Assembly: GCF_954871325.1 (NCBI RefSeq)
Contig: NC_088778.1
Coordinates: forward strand, 6,357,743 to 6,421,742
Reading direction: 5' to 3'
DNA length: 64,000 bases
Source of the DNA: Gordionus sp. m RMFG-2023
Taxonomy: Eukaryota; Nematomorpha; Gordioida; Chordodea; Parachordodidae
Made by a program: the position numbers and the translations under genes. The notes under the pieces were generated by a model. The model ran no database searches and had not been told where the DNA came from. It saw only the letters and a program-made list of their open reading frames with translations. Positions 49,700-59,845 of the stretch are shown piece after piece (position 1 is the first letter of the stretch; every line of letters starts with the position of its first letter).

Positions 49700-51140
49700 T
49701 GGTGTTTGTGCTCTTTAACGCCAAAATTCTGATTTCATAAGATTAAATTTATCATAATTTTAAAAAACCTGTGCTTCCTATCTTTTTTACTGAGGGCACT
49801 ATTTATGATTAAGTAAAGGACTGGTTTTTGATATGTAAGATAGCAAGCAAGGTGACACATAAATTAATTATTTTCTGGCACAAATAAAATATGCCAATTC
49901 AAAACATTTAGTAAGTATTTGAAATCTTTGCGCGTTTTACTGTTATTTAGCCTAAATAGTACACTACATATCTAATTCTAATTTAAATAGAAGTGCAGAA
50001 ATAATTTTTGACGATTTCCTTCCTTTTTTTGTTTATTAGAATATAAGGTCTTGATTTGGGCTTAAGCATATGACAATATTACCCCCACCCCTCCTCATCG
50101 TCAAAATTAGTTTCGCATTACTATAACTCCTCCCTCTACTACTATTTCCTCGAACCTCCCACTTGATCAACTTGTATCATACCCCCCCCCCTTTCCCACT
50201 CTCATTTTAGTTGTAGTGATTAGATAGAGAGTTGGTTATAGACTTATAAGCTAATCCGAGACTTAAATCAGCCTATATTAGAACGATCGTTACAAAAATA
50301 AACGGTATAATAAAAATTTTCAACAGGCATCAAAAACCTAACTTAAAATTTTTTGCTAGGTCTTTGCCCTAATCAAAAAATGTTCGGACTGCCATAAATA
50401 TTACGAAATGGTCATCCCGGCCTATAATTTTATATAAAATAGTGAATTTTAATTAATTTTATATATAAATCATATAATAATTGACTATTTAAATCCATCG
50501 TTTTTATTTTTTTAAATTTAACATTTTAAATAGTTTTGCTCTCAAATTTTTATGTTTTACAATATTTCATATTTAAAAAAAAACTAGTTAATTTTTCTAA
50601 ATCTAATCGGCATTTAACATTGTCTTGATATGTTATTATTTTTAGAGGTTTCACCAAAATTGATATAAAACAAGATAAGCTACTTTTTCCTATTATACAG
50701 CATATTAATAAATTATTATTTACAATAAAATATTATTACTTACAACTACAAATTTCACAATATTTCACTTCCTATAATTTAATTATATCTAGATAAGCAA
50801 CGTATTCCTATTGTATTATTAGCATGAAGCATTTATAATAATATATTTGTAAAATGAAAGTATAAAAGTCAAAAATTTTTTGTAAAATGCAAAGAAAAAA
50901 AAGTTTATTTTTTTAATATTTCATGAATTTAAAAAAAAAATTTTTTTGCAGGGTACATTAGCCCTATCCAACCTAACTCCAAACGTACTCGAGCAAAAAA
51001 AACAGCTTAAAATTTCCAAATATTAAGAAATATAAGAAGATCACATCTTTATTCCAGCACACAACCTTAATCTCCTTTATTAAGCTTGCATTATGCTTCT
51101 TCAAAGATTTAGGATCTCACATCTGCAAGTTTGCTAGCAA
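49700..51140. other. Large GATA intron, AT-rich part
   Basis: No exon recognised. C-runs and AT-rich DNA only. Confidence 0.5.
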
Positions 51141-51333
51141 TTGTCCAAAGGCAGGACAATAGCCAGAATTTTCAGCTGTGGGGGGGGGGGAACTGCTTTC
51201 TTAGGAGGCCAATATTTTTTTGAAATACAGCAAATAGTTTGGCACTCATAGAAATTTTTTGTTTTTATTAAAAAATTTGTAAACGACGATTTTTATCTTA
51301 AAATTTTAACATAAATGAATTAAAAGATAAATT

Positions 51334-51450
51334 CTATTCCATAAGCCTTATTAAATTTTGTTTACTTCGATCTTTCATCGATTCTCTACTGTTAGATAGA
51401 ACTCTCTTTAGTGTAGAGAATGAAGTCTCACATAAAGCTTTTGATACATG
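51334..51450 (-). pseudogene. hAT transposase C-terminal remnant
   Basis: The minus strand reads KALCETSFSTLKRVLSN, then SRESMKDRSKQNLIRLME and a stop. This fits the C-terminal dimerisation region of hAT transposases (consensus around C-E-x-S-F-S-x-L-K-R-x-K, followed by x-S-M-x-x-x-R-L-x-x-L-x-L). An in-frame stop lies shortly upstream and the rest is scattered, so it is a pseudogene. Confidence 0.7.
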
Positions 51451-51496
51451 ATAATGACTTCAGTTTAGCATTTATAGAATTCTTTAAATACAAGAT

Positions 51497-52020
51497 CAAT
51501 GACATATAATATACCTAGACTGACGATTCATTCATTAAAATGCATTTTTAAGCGTCGTTAAAAGCAAATCAGCTGGACCCGCCATTTTGGTAACAGAAAT
51601 CATTATTAAAATTTTAAACGAGAGCCTAATTTATTACTAAATCTGAAATTTTTCCTATGATACTTAACAAAGAATTTAAATCCACATAAGCTCATAGTCT
51701 TCTTACATAAATGAAAAACAAACCATTATCAAATATCAATCATAAATTATTAATATACTTGGAAAATATGAGTGGCAAATATCTTCAAATATTGAAAAAT
51801 CTTTTTAAAATAACATATTTACAAATAACATCAATCTTAATCATAAAATTAGGATAATATATATTTGTTTTTTTAATTCCAAAAAATTAGAAAATATATA
51901 GCAGCTTTTTACATGAGAATAATTACTTTATAGGTTACCAAAATGGCGTCCCCAGCTGATTTGTATTGATGTACACTTTTAATGAATGAATCGTCAGTCT
52001 AGGTATATTATATGTCATTG
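51497..52020. mobile_element. Non-autonomous hAT-type element, family C, copy 2
   Basis: A 524-bp element with ends CAATGACATATAATA and TATTATATGTCATTG and a perfect 8-bp duplication TACAAGAT (51489-51496 and 52021-52028). The sub-terminal repeats (CAAATCAGCTGG...GCCATTTTGGTAAC and their inverse) match copy 1. The interior is in the opposite orientation to copy 1 and longer. It is inserted inside the older hAT relic. Confidence 0.92.
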
Positions 52021-53379
52021 TACAAGATGATATTTTTTTTATACATAATATTTACGATATTTTTTAAAATTATGTTTCTTAAACTTTTGTAGCTAATAAT
52101 CCTTTTGCTATTTTCATTGCATGGAGTAACAATTCCATATTTAAGTTTAATAATGATTCTAATGGGCCATCTTATCTGATATAAAATGATCAGGGTTGGG
52201 GGGGGGGGACAATGTATTAAAATATGATAGAAAATTATAATCATCTTGTGTAGATATATCTAAAAAATGAACAAAGTAATCAATAATTATATATTAATTC
52301 TTTTTTAATGAACTAAATCGAAGTCCATTTCACAATCAAATTGCAATATGGTATCGACTAAAAGCTTTACGTATCCTTGGTGACTTTTGATAGATGAGAT
52401 TAAATTTTGATATAGTATAGGTTTTCCAGCCTTAATTCTTAACAAATCAAAAATTTTATCACTTCTTTTGTTTTTTAATATATAAATTCTGGAATCAATA
52501 CAATTTTTAGCACCCACTATATTAGTATTAGTACCCACTGTACTTATTTAGTGGATCTATTGATTTTAATACCTTATAAATTAAAATGAACAATATAATG
52601 TAATTTATATTAGCGAATTTATATAAAAGATCAGAGGCTTCGACAATCATGAATGGAAGCCTTTGAGTTAAGTGCTCTGTTAGAAAAGTGAAACAATACT
52701 TTACAATAGCCTAAAAATTCTTATAAATGATACGAAATGTTTCTAAATGACCAGTACACCTCTGCGCCTAAAATTTTTTAGCAATTATTAGATAAATAAA
52801 AATTAAAAATGATAGCAATATTATTACCAATTTTGAACCACAAAATTTTAAATTGTCACGGAAAAAAAAATCCTTCTAGAGGTTTTCTGCGAGTTTACTG
52901 TGTTGAGAGTGTGGTTCAACAATATAAGGCATTTGATTTTTTTTTAATCAGGGTTTGTACTCCTCCATTTTGGCCGCATATGACGTCTGCACATCATATG
53001 CCTGACTTATTATATTCGATGAATTAATATTTAATTCATTAAGTTGCTTTAAAATGCAAATAGTAATGCTTTCAGTAGCAGAAAACATTGTAAATTAATG
53101 ATTCCTCTACATAAAAAATATAAAATTATGCTCAGGTTTTCAAAATTTGTTTATTAATTTGTAAAAATTAAAATAATATTTTTCTAAAAATTTTATTGTA
53201 TTTTCATATAGGTGTTTAATGGTTAAATGGCATATATTAAAATTTAATAACGAAATAATTTTTTTTTAAATTTGGAGACAAATATTTTTTATGGGGGGGG
53301 GGGGGATTAAATTTGAGGGCCCCCAAAAATTTTATTGGAGGGGGTGGGTCCCTCCTTCGTAGTTACGGCCCTGTAAAAA

Positions 53380-54670
53380 GGCGTATCCTTCAGTCAGAGA
53401 CTGGCCTTAACTATCCTTAAAATGAATTATTGAAGTTTCAATAGCAGTTTTTTTCTCAACAGATCTTCGTTAGACTTACTCTTCTTTACCTATTCTTCTC
53501 ATTTTTTGCTATATTTCATTAATGTTTTTATTAAATTTTGAATTTGTTTATTTTGTATATAAATTAATTGTTAATTTCTTTTAAAGATAAATATTGTATA
53601 TTTTATATATTTATAATCAATCTTATTTTAATTTTTTTTTTAATATTTGAAATATAGATGAAAATAAAAAATACTTATACTTTAAAAATAAATTTAAAAA
53701 AAGATAATTTAGGAAATTGCTATATTAATAAGCATAAAAAAATATTTAACTTAAATAACGGATAAGGAATTGATCTAATAAAATATTTATGTAATAATAT
53801 AGAATTAATATTTATTGATACTAAAAACCTTCCAGCCATGCTTATTCCTCGTTCAGAAGAAGCACTGGTTGCTGGAATTGCCAATATTTTTCTAGCAAAT
53901 ATTGATAACTTTGATAAATATTTTTCTTGTCGTTTCCATCAAAGTAGGATATCCGTTTGAAGTATATCTCTACTCAAGTGAGATATTTAAATAAAAAGTG
54001 AAACCATTAATATAATAAATTAAATAAAGTAAATTAGATTAATTGTCTATAAATTGTAAACTTAAACTAAACTAAACTAAGTAGCCTAAAATTGCTAAAT
54101 TATACAAAAACTCGGTATTTTAAAGTTTAAATACTATGTTATGTCCTTAGTGCTCTCCTCTGTTACAGACACATCTTTCCATCTGTTGTTGTTTAATTTA
54201 GGTTTGGATGCTATCTATTTCAAACATTGCATTTATAATTTAATAATCTTTAATTGAATTCTCTTTGCTTTCAGGGAAACGGGTAAAATCAGATTTTCAT
54301 CTACGTTGATGTTATATTCTTCCAAGCAAATCAAATCCAACATGTTTTTGATATAATTTTTACCTAATTAATTTCTTCCGTCGACAACATCCTCAGTTAT
54401 CTGTACTTTGGCATTAAAAATGTTGAAATTTCACGGATCATATTTTTTTTATAATGTTTACTTGAATGATTTCAAATAGCAAATTTTTTAACCCGCCTGT
54501 CCGTAGTTTAAATATTTTTCTTAATCCGCCCGTCCGTTCTTTAAAAAATTTTCACCCCCGCCAGCCCATTTAGATGGGTGGCGAGCTAAAAACCAGCCCA
54601 ATACAGACCTTTAGTTGTTATGTCTCAATATAGTTTTTTTAAAAAAAATGTTTTTTAACATTTATATTTA
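53380..54670. other. Large GATA intron, 3' part
   Basis: AT-rich, with a CCCGCC/CCAGCCC-rich patch (54488-54600: AACCCGCCTGTCCGTAG, CCGCCAGCCCATTTAG) resembling other decayed GC-word repeats. No exon recognised. Confidence 0.45.
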
Positions 54671-54743
54671 AGTTATAACTGATACTTCACTCCCTTTCTA
54701 TTTCATAATCTTAAATGTTTATTTTTGGATAAAAAAAATGAAG

Positions 54744-54875
54744 ACATCTAATCTATCGAAAAAAAGTGGGATATATTGCGCCAATTGTATGACTACCTCG
54801 ACCACGCTTTGGAGAAGAAACTGCATAGGGGAGCCCGTGTGCAACGCTTGCGGACTTTATTACAAATTACATAAT
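54744..54875 (+). CDS. GATA-type transcription factor, exon with canonical C-terminal GATA finger
   Basis: It encodes the DNA-binding GATA finger: [15 protein letters not shown], then [18 protein letters not shown], a perfect C-x2-C-x17-C-x2-C. It ends at CATAAT|GTATTT (54876) in phase 0 and joins the next exon in frame at KLHN|VNRP; as I recall, an intron at this point is common in animal GATA genes. The 5' boundary is uncertain. ATGAAG|ACATCT (start 54744, phase 0) is proposed to match the previous exon, although its pyrimidine tract is weak and interrupted by an A-run. The protein should bind (A/T)GATA(A/G) sites in the nucleus. Confidence 0.88.
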
Positions 54876-55526
54876 GTATTTAATTTCTCTTTCATAAATT
54901 TAAGTTTGTATTTTTTGTGAATCTATTATATTATTTCATTATATAAACTTATTTCATTCAATCTCTCTTTTAATTAACATTTGGTAAAAAAATGGGAAAG
55001 TTTCACGACATTAAGCATACATAATTTCATATAGCAGAATTCATTTTTTCATTATTATTATTACAAACATAACCAGATTTCCGTATAGGCAATTTGTAAG
55101 GTCATTTAATAAAAAAATATAATTAAGGTAGAAAAACCTATATAATTATTAATTTATGTTTATGATAAAAATTAAATTTTTATTTTGAAAATCAAGTTCA
55201 ACATTTAAATTTTTTTTTTAAAGTTATGTATTTTGGCATACCTTTGCTAATTTCATATTTTTCTCATTATATTTTTGTTTTAAAGAGGAAATTTTAATTA
55301 CTGCAATATTTTTTTTAAAAAAGGTGTTTTTTTAATTTTATTTCAAAATCTAGATTAGACTTATCTTGATACTTTAAAAATAAAAAAATTATTTAATTAG
55401 ATATTTATTTATATAGTTTATAATAAATCTCATATCAAATGAAATGGTTAATTACTATCAAATATAAGTATTTTGTTAGAAAAACAAGATATAATATTTC
55501 TTTCAATCAAATATTAAATAAATAAG

Positions 55527-55760
55527 GTAAATCGACCTATGGCCATGAAAAAAGATTGCATTCAAACTAGGAAACGAAAGCCGAGAGACGAATCAAAAGT
55601 TCCAAAAAGTAACGGGAACGCGTGCATTACTGATAACAGTAACGATCGAATGATTCCCAACTTTAAATTTCAGCATTCCGATATGCTTTACATGAGTCCA
55701 AAACTAAATGAATCATCATGTAATAAACTATTTTTAAAAAAAACATCATTATTAATATAA
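55527..55760 (+). CDS. GATA-type transcription factor, basic tail exon
   Basis: The acceptor is AAATAAG|GTAAAT. It encodes VNRPMAMKKDCIQTRKRKP, then RDESKVPK: the basic arm that follows the GATA C-finger and contacts the minor groove. AMKK..IQTRKRKP is most like the GATA4/5/6 class, whereas YYKLHNVNRP just before it is like GATA1/2/3. The frame ends at TAA 55758-55760 after an AT-rich stretch. A donor at TCAT|GTAATA (about 55720) could instead continue into a later exon; a candidate frame at 55950-56095 ends GCCGAG|GTATGA but its phase does not match. The C-terminus is therefore uncertain. Confidence 0.85.
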   Translation, partial: VNRPMAMKKDCIQTRKRKPRDESKVPKSNGNACITDNSNDRMIPNFKFQHSDMLYMSPKLNESSCNKLFLKKTSLLI

Positions 55761-57579
55761 TCGTTGACTTTGACAAATATTTTAAGTTTCATTTATTCAA
55801 AACTCCTTAGGGATCAAAAAATGAAGAGATTTTTTTAAAAAGAATATTTGCACTCAAAATTTTTGATCGAATTCTTCTCAAAATTTTAATTTTTATTCGA
55901 TTGATGATTAGACTTATGTTGATTCACAAATTTTTCACAAATCCGATAACCAATATAATAAATTTATTTTTTATTTACCATCAATCTTTGAACCAATGTC
56001 ATAAAAATTACACATTTTCTAAACAAAAACATTTTATCTGTACTATGGGCAAAACAAATAACACTTTTAATTTTCCATTTCTTATGGCCGAGGTATGATA
56101 AAGTGCATTTTTGTTTTATTCCCCCATATGTTAATTATCTTATATGAATGACTCGTTAAATATTTTCAAATCCTTTTCTTGTTGCCAGATAACCCTTTGC
56201 CATGTGAGGGAGTCCTTAGGCACCATAACGCACCTGCGCGTAATAAAAGAGGCGAATATTTAATAAACTCGTGTCTATTTATATTATTAACAAAAAAATT
56301 TGCGAAAATGTCCATTTTAAATTGCCATAAAAGATAAAGGCTAATAATAACAAATCAAGTTACAAGAACAATTAAACCAATTTTTGGTTCCATTCCCCAT
56401 TTATTCATTTTTTTAAAAAATAAAATAAAAAATATTATAATTATATAAAACAAACAATTATAAAAATAAGTGTAACTAAAGATAAATTAAGATAAAGGAT
56501 CGGGTTTTTTTAAAAGGCCTGGACCACGATATTTATATCGGCACAGCCTAATTAGGATTTCATAATGAAATGATCATAAAAAATATTTCTTTCCCTTTTA
56601 ATCTTCGTTGATTCTTGTTTCAAATTTTGGACGAAAAAAGATATATCTTTAAAACTTATTAAAAACGGTAGTAATTCAATTTTAAATGCTATTATAATAT
56701 TAAAATGATATCTTTTTAAATTCGATAGACAAATCCTCCATCAACCCGACATTGCTAGAATCCCAAATCCACTTTATGCATAAGCCTGAGCCACAATCGT
56801 CGCACTACTTTTTCCCCATCATCCAATAATATAAATACAATTCGATTTATTTTTTTTTTTTTGTTTAAAAGTAGAAAATTTTTTTTTTAAATGTAATAAT
56901 AATTTATAAATATTGCTCAAATTTTGGTATAAAATATATATATTTTATAAATTTATTGATTTATGCTCACGTTTCGGGATTTATATAATATTTATTTATA
57001 TTGCATTCGTAATAAAGGGTATACCATTATTAAATTTCACAACACTTTCGCCAGAAATATTTGATAAGTTCAATATATAAACCTCAAAATTTCAAAACTT
57101 AATAAAATTATAAACTGTCCAAAATCTAACCATTAAAATTTTTTTTACACCATTTTGATTAATATAACTGCATTATCATTTGAAAAATTATAATTTGTAT
57201 TACTTTTTTATTTTTCGTAAAATCCACAAGAACGAAAAAATTTATTAATTTCTCTAACTTTAAAAAATTAGGAAACTTTCGTATATTCGAAAAAATGATT
57301 TTGGTCACTATTTTATTTTTACATTAAAAATAGCTTATTTCTTTCTTTTCGTTATCGTTAAGAGTTACGAAAGTTTATCAAATATATTTTTGATATTTAT
57401 GGTCAAATTTTTTCAAAAAAAAAATCCAGAGTTTTTGAACACATGATGAGAGAGCTTTAAAAATTAATTCCATAATATAGTTATTTTTAAAAAATCACAT
57501 AGTTCATAATTAGATTACGAGCTGACATTTAGAGATATTCTGTGTGTTAAAAAAATGACATTATGTGACAAAAAAAGTA
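55761..57579. other. AT-rich DNA between the GATA gene and the retrotransposon
   Basis: No firm feature. The 55950-56095 frame may be a further GATA exon or noise. Confidence 0.45.
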
Positions 57580-57587
57580 GTGTTTGT

Positions 57588-57953
57588 TGTATGCAAATAT
57601 ATATTTAGTTGAGCCCTTCTTAATTGGGTGGTATTCAAATTTATATAAATGAACTTTCATCGTATGCAAATAAATATAATTATTTTAAAAATGTCTATGA
57701 ATATGAATATTTTAGATTATAGTTGAAAAAGAAATATATAATTTTTCATTACTTACTTTTATTATGAATTTTTACGAAATTATAATTTTTTTGGTATATT
57801 AAAAGTGGAATAAAATAAAAAGATTTGAAATAAAAGAGAATCATTTTTGGGTATTCAGTAAGATTACCAAATTCAATAATTTATATATATTGCATTATGT
57901 TTAGTCTCTCCCACTAGCCTCAGCAATATAAATATCAATCCCATATTGGTACA
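57588..57953 (+). repeat. 5' LTR
   Basis: Starts TGTATGCAAATATATATTTA and ends CCCATATTGGTACA. It contains AATAAA sites and AT-rich sequence that could serve transcription start and polyadenylation. Confidence 0.95.
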
Positions 57954-57954
57954 G

Positions 57955-57972
57955 TGGTGCCTTACAGTGATT
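57955..57972 (+). other. Primer-binding site candidate
   Basis: TGGTGCCTTACAGTGATT begins one base after the 5' LTR with the TGG expected from pairing to a tRNA CCA end. I do not assign the tRNA. Confidence 0.6.
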
Positions 57973-57990
57973 GATCCAGGCTTTAGAAGA

Positions 57991-58002
57991 TCGAAGGTGA
58001 GT
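57991..58002 (+). promoter_or_regulatory. Consensus splice donor in the retrotransposon leader
   Basis: CGAAG|GTGAGTC (GT at 57997) matches the eukaryotic donor consensus. It lies between the primer-binding site and the first ORF, where retroviral leaders carry their donor. Confidence 0.5.
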
Positions 58003-58189
58003 CTAATTATACATTGGAACTAGGTAAAAAAAAATATAAAATAAATATATATAAATTTTTGTCGGTTTTCTTATTGATGTTATATAAATTTTGGATCATT
58101 GTATTGGTTTTATTCGTATGTTTATATATATTTAATTGTTTAAGATTAGTTAAAATTATTTTAATCAAGTGGTTATTGAGTACACTTTA

Positions 58190-58600
58190 ATGTATATTAC
58201 GCAAATAAATTTATTAAGTTTAATACTTGAAAATATAAGTATAATTATATTTTTGTTGCTAATTTTAAGTTTCACGTTAGGTTTAATTATAGGAAGAAAT
58301 ACGACTTACGTTAAGATAGAGATTAAAGAGTTAGAAAATATTAAGAATATATTAAGAGAGGAAGATAAGAAAAGAAATATAAACAACTTCATACGAACGG
58401 ATAATTACAGACAGATAATTTGCTATAGTTGTGGTCAGCCGGGCCACATGTCGCGCCAGTGTGAGATAACGAAGAATCTAAGATGCGCGAGGTGTGGCAA
58501 GAATGGCCATGTGGCTATAAGTTGCAGAGTAAACAATTCAATTGTAAGGTGCAATAATTGTGCCCAAGAAGGACACACACAAGAAAATTGCAATAAATGA
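58190..58600 (+). CDS. Gag-like protein with membrane segment and three zinc knuckles
   Basis: ATG at 58190 is the first Met; the frame is open slightly upstream from a GTG at 58169. The 136-residue product has a strongly hydrophobic N-terminal stretch (IIIFLLLILSFTLGLIIG, about residues 18-35) that looks like a membrane anchor. A charged coiled-coil-like part (KIEIKELENIKNILREEDKK) follows. Then come three CCHC knuckles of C-x2-C-x4-H-x4-C spacing (CYSCGQPGHMSRQC, CARCGKNGHVAISC, CNNCAQEGHTQENC) typical of nucleocapsid RNA binding. No matrix/capsid domain is recognisable and the protein is much shorter than usual Ty3/gypsy Gag. It ends in TGA-CTA, with the same frame open beyond. Confidence 0.8.
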   Translation: MYITQINLLSLILENISIIIFLLLILSFTLGLIIGRNTTYVKIEIKELENIKNILREEDKKRNINNFIRTDNYRQIICYSCGQPGHMSRQCEITKNLRCARCGKNGHVAISCRVNNSIVRCNNCAQEGHTQENCNK

Positions 58601-59845
58601 CTAAGAGAGAAATATTTTAATTTTAATGATAAATTTTGTAATGATAATAATTTTTCTAATGTTGATAATTTTAATTCAGGTAATAAATATTTTATTTTGA
58701 ATGATAAATTTTGTAATGATAATAATTTTTCTAAGGTTGATAATTTTAATTCAGGTAAGAATAAATATTTTAATTTTAATGATAAATTTTGTAATGATAA
58801 TAATTTTTCTAAGGATGATAATTTTAATTCAGGTAAGAATAAATATTTTAATTTTAATGATAAATTTTGTAATGATAATAATTTTTCTAATGTTGATAAT
58901 TTTAATTCAGTTAAGAATAAATATTTTAATTTTAATGATAAATTTTGTAATGATAATAATTTTTCTAAAGTTGATAATTTTAATTCAGGTAAGAATAAAT
59001 ATTTTAATTTTAATGATAAATTTTGTTATGATAATAATTTTTCTAAGGTTGATAATTTTAATTCAGGTAAGAATAAATATTTTAATTATAATGATAAATT
59101 TGGTAATGATAATAATTTTTCTAATGTTGATAATTTTAGTTCAAGTAAGAATAAGTATTGTAATGTTAATGATAAATCCGGTGATGATAATGAGTGTTTT
59201 AATATTGATAATTATAATTTGAATAATGATAATAAAAGTATAGGTAAAGAGAGAAATATAAAGATAGAAAGTAGAAATTTTGAAATATATAGAATAAAAG
59301 GTTCAACGGGTGTAGATGTACGAAAAATTAAATTAGAGGATTTTTTAATGAAAAATAAATGTCTGAGAGTCAAGATAAAGGCTGCAGAAATAGGTTTTTT
59401 ATTGGATAGTGTAAAAGATTTTAATAAATATTTTCCAAAAGAAAGATTCATTGCAAAGAGAATAAAGGTTAGACAATTAGACCGTAGCATGGTTAAAATT
59501 CTAGGTTTTTATGTGATAAAATTGTTATATATAAATAAGGAAGTAAAGTTATGGATTACGACACTTAAGATAGAGCCTATTTTAGGTTGGAATGACATTA
59601 AGATAGGTCCTGATTATAATTGGTGGTCCTAGTTTGAAAATGTCCGTGAGAAAAACAAAATAACGAATAAGATAATAAGAAGTGAGAATAAAGAGAAGAC
59701 TGATTTACATTGTTTAAGAGTTAAACAGGACATAGTTCTCGATGAACTCAAAAATCGAACACCAGAATTTTTAATTAGATATAGAAGTAACTTAGAAGAA
59801 AATAAGAGATATAATGACAATAGAGGTAAATACAGTCGAAGATAA
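58601..59845 (+). CDS. In-frame extension: 26-residue repeats plus degenerate protease-like domain
   Basis: This lies in the same frame as the gag-like ORF, directly after its TGA. About seven and a half 78-bp (26-residue) repeats of Asn, Asp, Phe and Lys (unit NDKFCNDNNFSKVDNFNSGK then NKYFNF) start at 58625 and end near 59200. A region follows with FLLDSVKDFNKYFP and, about 50 residues later, EPILGWNDI. These sit where retropepsins have L(I/L)D-S/T-G-A and ILGxD, so it is probably the protease, but the Gly of the catalytic triplet is Val. The frame is broken by TAG at 59630-59632, then stays open to TAA at 59843. No good ATG start is seen, so it probably depends on readthrough from the gag ORF. 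Confidence 0.6.
58616..59200 (+). repeat. 78-bp tandem repeats inside the retrotransposon
   Basis: Unit starts (AATGATAAATTTTG or variants) fall at 58625, 58700, 58778, 58856, 58934, 59012, 59090 and 59168. The first interval is 75 bp, through an in-frame 3-bp deletion; the others are 78 bp. Length and frame are kept, consistent with translation. Open frames in the other registers are shadows. Confidence 0.95.

Larger units (their letters stand above)
51152..53373 (-). mobile_element. Decayed hAT transposon in GATA intron
   Basis: The left end CAGGACAATAGCCAGAATTT with a G-run and the right end CCTTCGTAGTTACGGCCCTG with C/G-runs are roughly inverted (CAGG..CRTARC). The flanks TCCAAAGG and TAAAAAGG agree at six of eight positions, as expected of an old 8-bp duplication. 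A hAT transposase C-terminal remnant lies on the minus strand near the left end (51334-51450). A family-C element (51497-52020) is inserted inside, so this one is older. A 77-codon minus-strand frame at 52305-52538 may be more of the dead transposase, but I do not recognise it. Confidence 0.6.

Noticed and set aside
55901-56098. Additional GATA exon ending GCCGAG|GTATGA
   Set aside because: Phase does not match the possible donor at about 55720 and the sequence is AT-rich; kept only as a possibility.
58701-59222. Ile/Leu/Met-rich repeat protein in an offset frame
   Set aside because: Shadow of the 78-bp repeats; the continuous frame shared with the gag-like ORF is better supported.
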